NCBI GenBank assembly: GCA_020725865.1
Contig: DYEC01000024.1
Location: 124,001 to 188,000, forward strand
Origin: Anaerolinea sp.
Lineage (GTDB): Bacteria; Chloroflexota; Anaerolineae; Anaerolineales; Anaerolineaceae
DNA length: 64,000 bases
Direction of reading: 5' to 3'
Shown one piece after another: positions 41,634-50,864 of the stretch. The notes below the pieces were generated by a model, which did no database searches, was not told the DNA's origin, and was given only the letters and a program-made list of their open reading frames with translations. Positions within the stretch are counted from its first letter, which is position 1. Every line of letters begins with the position of its first letter. Made by a program: the position numbers and the translations under genes.

Positions 41634-44372
41634 ATGAACTGGTATGAGCTGAATAAAGAGGAAGTTCTCGAACTGTTGGGCAGTGATGCAGATTCTGGCT
41701 TGAGTCTGGCGGAAGTTCAGCGCCGCACGCAACAATATGGTGCAAATGAGTTAATTGATCGAGGGCAAAAAAGCGTCTGGAAGATTTTATGGGAACAATT
41801 GACCGGCATCATGGTGGTCATCCTGATCATTTCCGCCGTCATCTCGCTGGTTTTGGGGGAATATAAGGATGCTATTGCTATTCTGGTGATTGTCGTTCTT
41901 AACGCAGTTCTCGGTTTCACACAGGAATATCGCGCTGAGCAGGCGATGGCTGCATTGAAGAAACTGGCTGTGCCGGTGGTGCGCGTCCGGCGTGACGGAC
42001 ACGTCCAAGAAGTGACAGCGCGTGCGCTGGTGCCTGGGGATATTGTCCTGCTCGAAGCGGGTAACCTGGTTCCGGCTGACTGCCGTCTGCTGGAAGCCAT
42101 GAACCTGCGCGTTCAGGAGGCAGTGCTGACGGGCGAATCGGAGCCTCTGGATAAAGTAACAGAAGCCTTGAAGCAAGCAGAGGTGCCGCTTGCCGAACAG
42201 CGAAACATGTTGTTTATGGGTACAGTGGTGACTTATGGGCGCGGTATGGCGGTTGTGGTCGAAACGGGTATGCGTACCCAGCTTGGTCAGATTGCCGAAA
42301 TGATCCAGACGGTTGAGCAAGAGCCGACCCCATTACAGCAGCGTCTCAATCAACTGGGCAAGGGACTGGCAGTCGCGGCTCTGGCTATTGTGGCGGTTGT
42401 ATTTGTGCTGGGGTTGGTGCGCGGCGAAGATGCTCGCCTGATGTTCATGACCGCCATCAGCATGGCAGTAGCCGCGGTGCCGGAAGGTTTACCGGCAGTG
42501 GTGACTATTGCTCTTGCTCTGGGCGCGCAGCGCATGCTCAAACGCCGTGCGTTGATTCGTAAATTGCCGGCAGTGGAGACGTTGGGTTCGGTGACGGTGA
42601 TCTGTTCGGATAAAACTGGCACTCTCACCCAAAACCGTATGACGGTTGCCATTCTGGATGTGGCAGGACACCGCTACGATTTGATCGAGCGTTTGCGTGA
42701 TTACAGTCCCACTTTTGATCTTACAGAAAAGGCACCCGAGATTTTGCAAAATCCCGCCTCCATTATTTTGCTGACAGCGGGGGCGCTGTGCAATGATGCG
42801 ATTTTAGAAGTTCGCACAGACCAGACTGGTTTTTCTGCGGTGGGTGATCCGACCGAGGGTGCTCTGGTAGTTGCTGCTGCTCGTGCGGGGTTGTGGAAAA
42901 AGGAGCTGGAAGATGCCATGCCCCGCCGGGCAGAACTGCCCTTTGAGTCAGACCGTAAACGGATGACAACGGTGCATGAACTGGTGCCGGAAAAATTGCC
43001 CGAAGCGCTGAAATATGTTTGGAAGCAATTTTATTCACCCGATAATACACCCTATCTGACGGTTACCAAAGGCGCGGTGGATAGTCTTCTGACAGTATGT
43101 GACCGGGTGTGGGTGGATGGAAAGGTGCACTCACTGGATGACCACTGGTTGGGTCGCATTCAGACTGCAAATAACGAACTGGCACAGAATGGGATGCGCG
43201 TGTTGGGGATCGCGTTTCGCTTTCGGGAAGACTTGCGTGTAGATGATCCTGCCAACTCTTTGGAAAGCCGTCTGATTTTTGTGGGCATGGTTGCCATGAT
43301 TGACCCTGCCCGTCCGGAAGCTAAACCGGCTGTTCAAACTTGCCGGTCGGCTGGGATTCGTCCAGTAATGATTACTGGTGACCATCCTCTGACCGCACTA
43401 TATATAGCCCGTGAGCTAGGCATCGCTGATCAGGCAAATGTGGTGTCCGGTCAGCAGTTGAACAAGATGTCGGATGAGGAATTGGGGAATATCGTTTCCA
43501 ATACGGCGGTTTATGCACGTGTCTCCCCCGAACATAAACTTCGTATTGTACAGGCGCTTCAAGACAAGGGTGAGGTCGTCGCAATGACCGGCGATGGCGT
43601 GAATGATGCCCCAGCGCTGAAAAAGGCGCAAATTGGAGTGGCAATGGGAATTACTGGTACGGATGTATCGAAAGAAGCTTCGGATATGGTCCTGCTGGAT
43701 GATAATTTTGCTACCATCGTGGCGGCAGTGGAAGAGGGAAGACGGATTTACGACAACATCCGCAAGTTCATAAAGTACACTATGACATCCAATGCAGGTG
43801 AGATCTGGACAATGCTGTTGGCTCCTTTTTTGGGGATGCCTTTGCCGTTGACGCCGTTACAAATTCTGTGGGTAAACCTGGTGACTGATGGTCTGCCCGG
43901 GCTGGCATTGGCAGTGGAACCCGCTGAGCGTGATACCATGCGGCGCCCGCCGTTTCATCCAAATGAGAATATTTTTGGACGGGGAATGGCGCGCGACATC
44001 CTTTGGGTTGGATTGTTGATGGGGCTGGTTTCACTGCTGAGTGGTTTTTTGTATTGGAAGGCAGATCGGGCGGTCTGGCAGACGGTAGTTTTTACCACGC
44101 TGACGCTTTCGCAGATGGGTAATGCAATGGCGGTGCGTTCACAACGAGATTCGCTTTTCAGTATTGGATTGTTGACAAATAAGGCGATGCTTGGTTCGGT
44201 GCTTCTGACCTTTGCCCTGCAAATGGCAGTAATTTATGTCCCATTCCTGCAGGGGGTGTTTTACACTGTAGCCTTGCCCTTGAAAGACCTGCTCATCAGT
44301 CTGGCTTTGAGTTTGGTGGTGTTTTTCAGCATAGAAATTTTCAAATTTGTGTTGCGCAAGTCTACACGCTGA
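41634..44372 (+). CDS. P2A-type cation-transporting ATPase, probable Mn2+ (Ca2+) exporter
   Basis: The 912-residue pump has the cation ATPase N-domain ([37 protein letters not shown]). The actuator motif is [10 protein letters not shown] (about 162-171). The M4 ion-binding motif is [11 protein letters not shown], the phosphorylation site [10 protein letters not shown] (Asp near 326), and the hinge [19 protein letters not shown]. The M5-M6 residues are [11 protein letters not shown] and [17 protein letters not shown]. These are type P2A (SERCA/PMR1-like) features. The yybP-ykoY riboswitch in the leader argues for Mn2+ export, as known for some bacterial P-type ATPases under this RNA. Ca2+ remains possible. 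GGTG upstream of the ATG is a weak ribosome site. Confidence 0.93.
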   Translation: MNWYELNKEEVLELLGSDADSGLSLAEVQRRTQQYGANELIDRGQKSVWKILWEQLTGIMVVILIISAVISLVLGEYKDAIAILVIVVLNAVLGFTQEYRAEQAMAALKKLAVPVVRVRRDGHVQEVTARALVPGDIVLLEAGNLVPADCRLLEAMNLRVQEAVLTGESEPLDKVTEALKQAEVPLAEQRNMLFMGTVVTYGRGMAVVVETGMRTQLGQIAEMIQTVEQEPTPLQQRLNQLGKGLAVAALAIVAVVFVLGLVRGEDARLMFMTAISMAVAAVPEGLPAVVTIALALGAQRMLKRRALIRKLPAVETLGSVTVICSDKTGTLTQNRMTVAILDVAGHRYDLIERLRDYSPTFDLTEKAPEILQNPASIILLTAGALCNDAILEVRTDQTGFSAVGDPTEGALVVAAARAGLWKKELEDAMPRRAELPFESDRKRMTTVHELVPEKLPEALKYVWKQFYSPDNTPYLTVTKGAVDSLLTVCDRVWVDGKVHSLDDHWLGRIQTANNELAQNGMRVLGIAFRFREDLRVDDPANSLESRLIFVGMVAMIDPARPEAKPAVQTCRSAGIRPVMITGDHPLTALYIARELGIADQANVVSGQQLNKMSDEELGNIVSNTAVYARVSPEHKLRIVQALQDKGEVVAMTGDGVNDAPALKKAQIGVAMGITGTDVSKEASDMVLLDDNFATIVAAVEEGRRIYDNIRKFIKYTMTSNAGEIWTMLLAPFLGMPLPLTPLQILWVNLVTDGLPGLALAVEPAERDTMRRPPFHPNENIFGRGMARDILWVGLLMGLVSLLSGFLYWKADRAVWQTVVFTTLTLSQMGNAMAVRSQRDSLFSIGLLTNKAMLGSVLLTFALQMAVIYVPFLQGVFYTVALPLKDLLISLALSLVVFFSIEIFKFVLRKSTR

Positions 44373-44446
44373 AAGTGCAGTAGAATTTGTTCATGTAGTT
44401 ATCTGCGGTTTGCTGCAGAAATATTCTTGACAAAGTGGAGCTTTTG

Positions 44447-45166
44447 ATGACCGACCTGCTGTATCAAACGGATAGCTATCTCAAAGGATTTACCGCTCAG
44501 GTTCAGGCAGTGGATGTTGAAAACCGGGCGATCTTATTGGACCGCACTGCTTTTTATCCGGGCGGAGGTGGTCAACCTTGCGATCATGGAAGACTGAAAG
44601 CTGGGAAGCGTCTGTGGTCGGTTCAGCGGGTGCGAAAAGATCAGCAGGGTGTGTGGCACTATCTGGATGGGGAAGAAGGACTGCCTGAGGCTGGAGTGAT
44701 GGTTGAAGGGGAAATTGACTGGCAGAGGCGTTATGCGCTGATGCGAACACACACCGCAATGCATATTTTATGCGGCGTGGTGTTCCGTGATTACGGTGCC
44801 CAGGTGACCGGCGGTGACATGGAACCGCTGAAAGGGCGCATGGATTTTGAATTTGAAACGCTGACACATGATCTGGTACATGTAATTGAGGAAGCGGTTA
44901 ACCGCGAGGTGTTGGCGGGCCGTGAAGTTCGTATCGCTATTTTGCCACGCGAGCAGGCGTTTCAAATTCCAGACCTGATCCGCACAAAAATCAATCTATT
45001 ACCGCCTGAAATCAGCGAGGTTCGCGTGGTTGAGCTGACGGGGCTGGATTTACAGGCGGATGGCGGCACGCATGTAAAAAATACCAGCGAAGTGGGACAC
45101 ATGCATATTGTGGATTACAAGAGTAAGGGGAGAATCAACAAGCGTATCTACGTTGAACTGGATTGA
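44447..45166 (+). CDS. alaX: Alanyl-tRNA editing protein AlaX
   Basis: GTGGAG six bases upstream sets the ATG at 44447 (MTDLLYQTDSYL), giving 239 residues. The protein matches the AlaRS editing domain found free-standing: RTAFYPGGGGQPCDHG, the zinc/catalytic RTHTAMHIL (HxxxH near 103), ELTGLDLQADGGTHVKNTSE and GRINKRIYVEL at the end. It hydrolyses mischarged Ser- or Gly-tRNA-Ala. The length agrees with the AlaX-M type, which has the N-terminal beta-barrel. It lies 74 bp after the ATPase and could be read through from the riboswitch promoter. Confidence 0.92.
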   Translation: MTDLLYQTDSYLKGFTAQVQAVDVENRAILLDRTAFYPGGGGQPCDHGRLKAGKRLWSVQRVRKDQQGVWHYLDGEEGLPEAGVMVEGEIDWQRRYALMRTHTAMHILCGVVFRDYGAQVTGGDMEPLKGRMDFEFETLTHDLVHVIEEAVNREVLAGREVRIAILPREQAFQIPDLIRTKINLLPPEISEVRVVELTGLDLQADGGTHVKNTSEVGHMHIVDYKSKGRINKRIYVELD

Positions 45167-45233
45167 GATGCAAGCACTTGTCCGATTTTGGCGTACAGGC
45201 GATTTTTTGATTCGGTAACAGAGTCAATTGATT

Positions 45234-48119
45234 TCAGGGAGCGTATCGCCACAATCCGGCATCAAACGGGTTTGCAGGGTCATCGGCGGAGAAAAAGAGT
45301 CTCTCCTGGTAACGGGCAAGGTCATTGACAAGACCCTTGAACACTCTTAAAGTACCATCAGGCGAGACCTGCCATAATTCTGGTTCTCCACTGTTGCCGT
45401 TTTCGACAGTGAACAGGAGTGTATTATTGATCACGGTGAGACGGGATGGCATTGAGCTTCTTCCCCCGCGTGCAATGTCTTTGACCAGCATGGTGGTCTC
45501 AGCAGTGCCGTTACTGCGCCAGAGTTCCGCTCCATACGCGCCATCATCAGCAACGAAATAGAGCGTGTTTTTAAGCGAGGTCAGTTGACCAGGGGGTATG
45601 ACCTGGCGCCCCGGCTTTTGTCTAATCAATAAGATTGTGCCATCGGGTCCGCCGTCACTTTTCCAGAGTTCCCAGGAATTATCTTCGGCGAGGGCAGTGA
45701 AATACAAAGCCTCTTCCATCGCTGTCAGGTTTGTGAGTGCGGCATTAACGCTAAAGGGCAAAACAGTTTTGATCGGTCGGGTGTTTTCGGCACTGCCATC
45801 GCTGGTCCATAAGCCCCAGCCCTGTGTGGGATCAGGGGCGACAAAAAACAGGTTATTGTTGAAATTGGTCAAAAAGGTTTTATAGCGAAACAACTTAGTG
45901 GTAATTGAGGGCAATTCTTTGACCATCATTGTCCCGGTGCGAGTACCATCGCTCTTCCATAACTGCACACTGAGCTTGTTCAGATTGAAGGCTGGGAAGT
46001 ACAGGGTATTGTTGACCAGAACCAGCTCTGTCAGGTCTTCGGTGCCGCCCCCCAAAGCCCTTATCAGCACTGTTCCCCGCTCGCTCCCGTCGCTTCGCCA
46101 GAGTTCTCCGCCGTTGACATTATCCAAGACAGTAAAATATAACGCCTGATCTACCGGCAGGAGCGTGTAAAAACGCTTGTTCATGTCAAAGGTTTTAACT
46201 TTTTGTGTACCTTGATCAGTGCCATCGCTTTTCCAGATTGCCCAGCCGTTCTCTTGAAAAGCGACAAGGTACAGGGTGTTGTCAATTGCAGCGGAAGCGT
46301 ACAGCCCCTTGATGGGTAAATCGGCAATCGGTTGGGTACTGACAGTGGTTCCCCCACTTTTCCAAAGCGTCCAGCTATCTTCCTTGGAAGTGAAGAAATA
46401 CAACCAGCCGCCAGCGGGGGTCAGAAAAAGTGCACCCTGTGAAGGATTCCATGGATTATACGCTTTGGGGAGTCCCCCTTGCACCAATTCTGGTTGGGCG
46501 CCTTCAGGTACGGGTTGACTGGCGCTGGTAGCGGGGATGGCGTAGATTAGCAGGTCGTTGACCAGCCTGCGCCCGTCTGCTGCAAAGATCAATCCGTTGA
46601 TATCGCCGGCTTCCAGAGTAACCAGTTCGGTGCAGGTGAGTGCATCCCATAATCGGATACTCCCCTGTGTTCCGGCAGCAAGGATGGAACCATCAATTGA
46701 GAAAGCCACACCCGCGACGGGTGTTTCAAAACCGCGGCAAGTGTTTAAGGGTCTCCAGGTTTTGGTTTCTATCAGGGAAATGTTTTGCATTCCCTGCTCG
46801 TCTTTGGTTTCGAATGCCAGCGTGATGCCATCGGGTGAGAATGCCAGACTGGGTGCTCCACTTTCATCCTGGACAGAGGGGACCAGGTGAAGTTTATCTC
46901 CGTTCGAGGCATCCCATAATTGCACAATTCCTTCTCCAGCATCGGCAAGGATGCTTCCATCGGGGGAAAAAGCCAGTTTCTCGCCGACAGCGCCTTCCCT
47001 GACAAAAAGCTCAGCAGCGGTGTTAATATCCCAGACAGCGAGAAAGCCCGGCATGGCGGCGGCAATCCGTAAGCCGTCCGGTGAAAAGGCAACTGCATAT
47101 CCTGCATCTGGGTGTTGCCGGCTTGCTTTTTCAACAAGGTCGGGACGTGAAGGGTCGTACTGGCGGATTTCCATCATTTTTGTTAAATCCCAAAGGCGCA
47201 CCGTTTTATCCTTTGAACCCGAAACCAACAGACGTTCGTCGGGAGAAAATGCGATGCTGGTCACGGTATCCGTATGGTTGCCTAGAATAAAGATGGTTTT
47301 CTCACCTTTTGCATCCCAAATCTCAATTTCATTGCTGTTGGCAACAGCCAGAAAGTTCCAGGATGGGGAAAATACCGCATACCCGCCAACAGCCAGTTGT
47401 TGAATCGGTTGAAGTTCGGTTGCGTTTTCGATGGTAATTGGAGCGAACTCGCTGGCGACCTGTATAGTCGGGGTAGCAGCCGGCGTGGGTGTGCGGATGG
47501 AGAGCGTTGGCAGGACGGCTTCGGGTGTTTGAGGAACGCCGCCCAGGATGAGCGCGGTGGCGGTGGCACCTACATCTGGGGTAACAGAAGCGGTGGGCGT
47601 GGGCGGTGGTGGACTCGGTGTGGTGATAACAAAAAACGGTGCCAGATAGGTTTGCCAGAGCCAAAAGCTGACAATTCCCAGAATCAGACCGGCACCAAGG
47701 ATGGCGGAAATGCGCACCGTGATACGCCACCAGCGCGGCGATTTTTTCTTTTTAGCTGGGGTTTTTGGCTTGAGAGGGGCGGTTTGCGGTAGCCGTTGTG
47801 GCATTTGCGGCAGGGGTTTTGGGGGGTGTTCGGGGGGAAGCGGAGGTGGAGGCGGGCTGGTGGTTTCAGCTTGAGCAATGCGGCGTGCAGTGATCACTTC
47901 CATTGCCTTGCGGGCGACCGGACTGCCGGGGTTGACCTTCAGCCATTGTTCGATTGTTTTCAGGCGGTCATCCTCGTCTTCCAGCGTCTCTATCAGCCAT
48001 CCCCATGCTTTATCATTGTTGGGTTCTGCGCGTATAATCTGTACCAGAATCTGTCGCGCTTGATCCAGGTTACCGCCGCGAATGAGAGTAATGGCTTGAC
48101 GCAATTCTTCATCGGACAT
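45234..48119 (-). CDS. Membrane-anchored protein with TPR, WD40 and ELWxSDGT repeats
   Basis: The 961-residue protein starts with a TPR-like region (LRQAITLIRGGNLDQARQIL). A Pro/Lys-rich stretch, one membrane helix (ISAILGAGLILGIVSFWLW, about 140-160) and a Thr/Pro linker follow, so the rest lies outside. From about 230 to 540 about seven WD40-like blades occur (AFSPDERLLVSGSKDKTVRL followed by WD; AFSPDGSILADAGEGIVQLW). From about 560 to the end at least seven ELWxSDGT-type repeats occur (GWAIWKSDGTDQGT, GGELWRSDGSERGT, SVQLWKSDGTRTGT and others). The result would be two consecutive beta-propeller-like units, one of each repeat class. Inside-TPR and outside-propeller topology suggests a sensor or scaffold. 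The function is unknown. Confidence 0.85.
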   Translation of the reverse strand: MSDEELRQAITLIRGGNLDQARQILVQIIRAEPNNDKAWGWLIETLEDEDDRLKTIEQWLKVNPGSPVARKAMEVITARRIAQAETTSPPPPPLPPEHPPKPLPQMPQRLPQTAPLKPKTPAKKKKSPRWWRITVRISAILGAGLILGIVSFWLWQTYLAPFFVITTPSPPPPTPTASVTPDVGATATALILGGVPQTPEAVLPTLSIRTPTPAATPTIQVASEFAPITIENATELQPIQQLAVGGYAVFSPSWNFLAVANSNEIEIWDAKGEKTIFILGNHTDTVTSIAFSPDERLLVSGSKDKTVRLWDLTKMMEIRQYDPSRPDLVEKASRQHPDAGYAVAFSPDGLRIAAAMPGFLAVWDINTAAELFVREGAVGEKLAFSPDGSILADAGEGIVQLWDASNGDKLHLVPSVQDESGAPSLAFSPDGITLAFETKDEQGMQNISLIETKTWRPLNTCRGFETPVAGVAFSIDGSILAAGTQGSIRLWDALTCTELVTLEAGDINGLIFAADGRRLVNDLLIYAIPATSASQPVPEGAQPELVQGGLPKAYNPWNPSQGALFLTPAGGWLYFFTSKEDSWTLWKSGGTTVSTQPIADLPIKGLYASAAIDNTLYLVAFQENGWAIWKSDGTDQGTQKVKTFDMNKRFYTLLPVDQALYFTVLDNVNGGELWRSDGSERGTVLIRALGGGTEDLTELVLVNNTLYFPAFNLNKLSVQLWKSDGTRTGTMMVKELPSITTKLFRYKTFLTNFNNNLFFVAPDPTQGWGLWTSDGSAENTRPIKTVLPFSVNAALTNLTAMEEALYFTALAEDNSWELWKSDGGPDGTILLIRQKPGRQVIPPGQLTSLKNTLYFVADDGAYGAELWRSNGTAETTMLVKDIARGGRSSMPSRLTVINNTLLFTVENGNSGEPELWQVSPDGTLRVFKGLVNDLARYQERLFFSADDPANPFDAGLWRYAP

Positions 48120-48267
48120 GAGCCTGACTCCATTTGAAAGACTTCATCGGTCTTGATTTTCATTATATACCATGATGGATACCGTAATGATAAATTTATT
48201 TCTCTGGTGATAGGTTTTGATATAAAATGAAATCATTGCACTTATTTTTTGTTTATAGAGGTGTTTT

Positions 48268-49251
48268 GTGGTGTTTCAGCGCAGAAGATGCAAAGGCGTG
48301 ATGACATGCCGGGTGGCAGTCGTTATCCTTGCGTTTGTCGGTGTGCTAGCCGCTTGTGTCCCTGTTTCGTCATTCACCGCTGAAGCGCAGGATAGACTGG
48401 AGAGCATTCTGGAGCGCGGTAAACTGGTAGTTTGGGTTGATCCTAATTATCCGCCCAGCACAATGCTGGATGAGACACAACCGCGCCCTGCCGGCACCCG
48501 TTGCACCCCTGCGGAGTATACCGCATCACAGTTTTCCGGCTTTGATGCCGATATTGCCAAAGAGGTTGCCAGACGGTTAAGTGTTGAAGCCTGTTTTGTT
48601 ACTCCCTCATGGATGGAAATGATTACGGGAGGATGGGAGGAACGCTGGGACATTGTCTTTGGTTCGCTAGCGATCACCTACCCGCGCATGGAGGCGCTCT
48701 ATTTTACCCACCCATATCTGACCGAACCGGCGGTATTCTATGTACACAAAGATAATGCGGCATTCCAAACTGTTGAGGATTTGAGCGGTAGGCGTATTGG
48801 CACCTGCGCTCAATGCACATATGAAAGTTATCTTAATCAGACCTTGCAGTTGCCTGGTTCTGAGATTGAGTTTAGGGTACAGTCCCCTCAAATGGTTGTG
48901 TACTACACGGAAGTTTGGGCGTTGCAGGACCTGGCAAAAGGCGATGGGGTGATTTTGGACGCTGTGCTGACGGGACAACAGATTGGTGAAGAGGCTATTC
49001 GCAATGGAATGCCGCTGCGCAGGCTTGACGAGCCGGTCTTTTATTCATACATCGCCGCGGCAGTTGATCGTAAAGGTAAACAGAATGCCGAGTTAATGGT
49101 GCATAGGATATCTGAAATCATTCTTGACTTAAATCGCGAAGGTTTATTGCGTAAACTTTCAACCCAGTATTATGGCGTGGATTTAAGCGGGCTTGTGGAA
49201 AATTTTGATTTTGAGTCACTTCACCAGTTTGATCGGGAAAGCAACCCATGA
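48268..49251 (+). CDS. Solute-binding lipoprotein, SBP family 3 (amino-acid type)
   Basis: The 327-residue protein begins at GTG 48268 with AGAGGTG upstream. It has a lipoprotein signal (VVILAFVGVLAACVPVSS, lipobox LAAC). The mature domain has ERGKLVVWVDPNYPPSTML, the standard SBP_bac_3 entry, then SGFDADIAKEVARRLSVEA, WDIVFGSLAITYPRMEALYF and LSGRRIGTCAQCTYESYL. No ABC permease or ATPase gene is nearby. Its stop overlaps the start of a Cache-PAS sensor by 4 bp. This suggests a receptor that presents a ligand to signalling proteins and not a transporter component. Confidence 0.88.
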   Translation: MVFQRRRCKGVMTCRVAVVILAFVGVLAACVPVSSFTAEAQDRLESILERGKLVVWVDPNYPPSTMLDETQPRPAGTRCTPAEYTASQFSGFDADIAKEVARRLSVEACFVTPSWMEMITGGWEERWDIVFGSLAITYPRMEALYFTHPYLTEPAVFYVHKDNAAFQTVEDLSGRRIGTCAQCTYESYLNQTLQLPGSEIEFRVQSPQMVVYYTEVWALQDLAKGDGVILDAVLTGQQIGEEAIRNGMPLRRLDEPVFYSYIAAAVDRKGKQNAELMVHRISEIILDLNREGLLRKLSTQYYGVDLSGLVENFDFESLHQFDRESNP

Positions 49252-50774
49252 AGCGACTGATCAAGCTCTTCTCCAACAGTTTGACAGCTCGGCTAGCAGG
49301 TTACTTTGCTTTGGTCGTGTTGATCGGCACAGTTCTGATCGGGTATATCGCATTTTCAAGGGTCGGTGTAATGGCGCGCTCTTCTGCTATTGGGCAGCTG
49401 CAGGCAGTGGCTAACCTGAAAGAGGATGCGTTGGATCGCTGGGTAGAAGAGCAGCGACGGAGTGCGGTCTTAATCGGCTCGCTGCCCGAAGTGCGGGAGT
49501 GGGTTGAGACAATATTGAACACCGGACAACCCGAATCTGCTAGGCAAAAATCCCGCGAGCAATTAAGTGAATATTTGAAGTTTGCTGTTGCTAACCTGTC
49601 GGATTTACGTGAGCTTGCCATTCTGGATCTGGATGGCAATGTGGTGCTATCTACAGATAGGCTAAGCGAGGGTCAAAATTGGGGTCAAGAACCATTTTTT
49701 ATTCAGGGGCGTTCTGTGCTGTATGTGCAGAATGTTTATTCTTCTCCCCGCAATGGCGAACCAATGATGAGTATTGCCATGCCATTATTTGATTCTTCCC
49801 GACGGCGGGTGGCTGTGCTGGTCTGTCATCTGAATATTGAGCGGCTCGATCGCATTATGCTGGAACGGAGCGGATTGAATATGAGAGGTGAGGTATATCT
49901 GGTCAATTCAGATCGCCAATTCGTTTCCGTTTCTCCCGCGCGTCAACGGCGATTCGGAAATCCCCATTCTTTTGGGATTGATGAGGCGCTTGCACACAAA
50001 GATGGTTTTGGGGAATATATCAACTATGCCGGCGACCCTGTTATTGGCGTCTATCGCTGGCTGGATCATCGCGAGCTTGCTTTGCTTGTGGAAACACCTC
50101 GGTCACCCGTGTATGACCCGGCAAGGCGCTTGATGTTCAATCTGATCATCATTGGTGGAATCACCGGGGCTTTTCTGGTTGCCGGGCTGGTATTTTTCAG
50201 CCGTCGGGTGATGCGGAAGATGCGTTTGCTTTATCAGAGTGGGAGTCAGGTGCTTGGTGATCACTCTGGAGAAGCAGCGATGGTTTCAGATGAAGATGAA
50301 ATGTCCTCTCTGAACCGCGTTTTTCTTAAGATGTCAGATAAGATTCGTGGTCAACAAAATGAAATTCGCTCTCAGGCTGAAGCGTTTGATAAAACACGGC
50401 AAATTTTACAGCGCAATGAAGCGCATCTTCGTACGCTGGTTGATCATTTACCCGATGTGCTGATCCAGATAAAACGTGGTGGAGACATCCTTTACTTATC
50501 CCCATCTGTTAAAGATGTCCTTGGTTATCAGCCTGAAGAGTTATTGGGTCAGGATATTATGGATTATATATTGCCGGAGGATTGGGCAAGTATTCGGGAG
50601 ATTATGCATGACTTGCGTGATCATCCGTTACAGCTGAGACGGTTTGAAATTCGTTTTCGTCATAAAGACGGTGTATACCGTGCAATGGAAGTTCTGGGTA
50701 AGTCTGTCCATGACGAAGAACTGACCGTTTTGCTCAGCTTGCGCGACATTACTCGTCGAAGGTGGCGAAAATAA
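49248..50774 (+). CDS. Cache-domain transmembrane sensor with HAMP-like linker and terminal PAS, no output domain
   Basis: The 508-residue protein has TM1 (YFALVVLIGTVLIGYIAF, about 19-36), a roughly 250-residue extracellular double-Cache-like region (ALDRWVEEQRRSAVLIGSL, LRELAILDLDGNVVLSTDRL, FGEYINYAGDPVIGVYRWLD), TM2 (LIIIGGITGAFLVAGLVFF, about 300-318), a HAMP-like/coiled linker and a PAS domain (LVDHLPDVLIQIKRGGDILY to LSLRDITRRRW). It stops there: no histidine kinase, GGDEF or phosphatase follows. Downstream DNA shows no lost kinase frame. It overlaps the binding-protein gene upstream and precedes the kinase-PBP gene by 90 bp, so it may signal through protein contact. Confidence 0.85.
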   Translation: MKRLIKLFSNSLTARLAGYFALVVLIGTVLIGYIAFSRVGVMARSSAIGQLQAVANLKEDALDRWVEEQRRSAVLIGSLPEVREWVETILNTGQPESARQKSREQLSEYLKFAVANLSDLRELAILDLDGNVVLSTDRLSEGQNWGQEPFFIQGRSVLYVQNVYSSPRNGEPMMSIAMPLFDSSRRRVAVLVCHLNIERLDRIMLERSGLNMRGEVYLVNSDRQFVSVSPARQRRFGNPHSFGIDEALAHKDGFGEYINYAGDPVIGVYRWLDHRELALLVETPRSPVYDPARRLMFNLIIIGGITGAFLVAGLVFFSRRVMRKMRLLYQSGSQVLGDHSGEAAMVSDEDEMSSLNRVFLKMSDKIRGQQNEIRSQAEAFDKTRQILQRNEAHLRTLVDHLPDVLIQIKRGGDILYLSPSVKDVLGYQPEELLGQDIMDYILPEDWASIREIMHDLRDHPLQLRRFEIRFRHKDGVYRAMEVLGKSVHDEELTVLLSLRDITRRRWRK

Positions 50775-50864
50775 GCTTTGTTTTGTATCTGCTGGTCATA
50801 GCGTAACGCTCACCTGGTATTTCGCAGTGCAAGAAGTATAATAGGTTTATATGTGAGGTATGGC

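Noticed and set aside
41388-41735. Minus-strand frame covering the riboswitch
   Set aside because: It has no start signal and overlaps the riboswitch and ATPase start, both strongly supported.
47397-47792. Plus-strand frame inside the WD40 gene
   Set aside because: It arises from biased codons in the Pro/Thr linker; no ribosome site and no recognisable protein.
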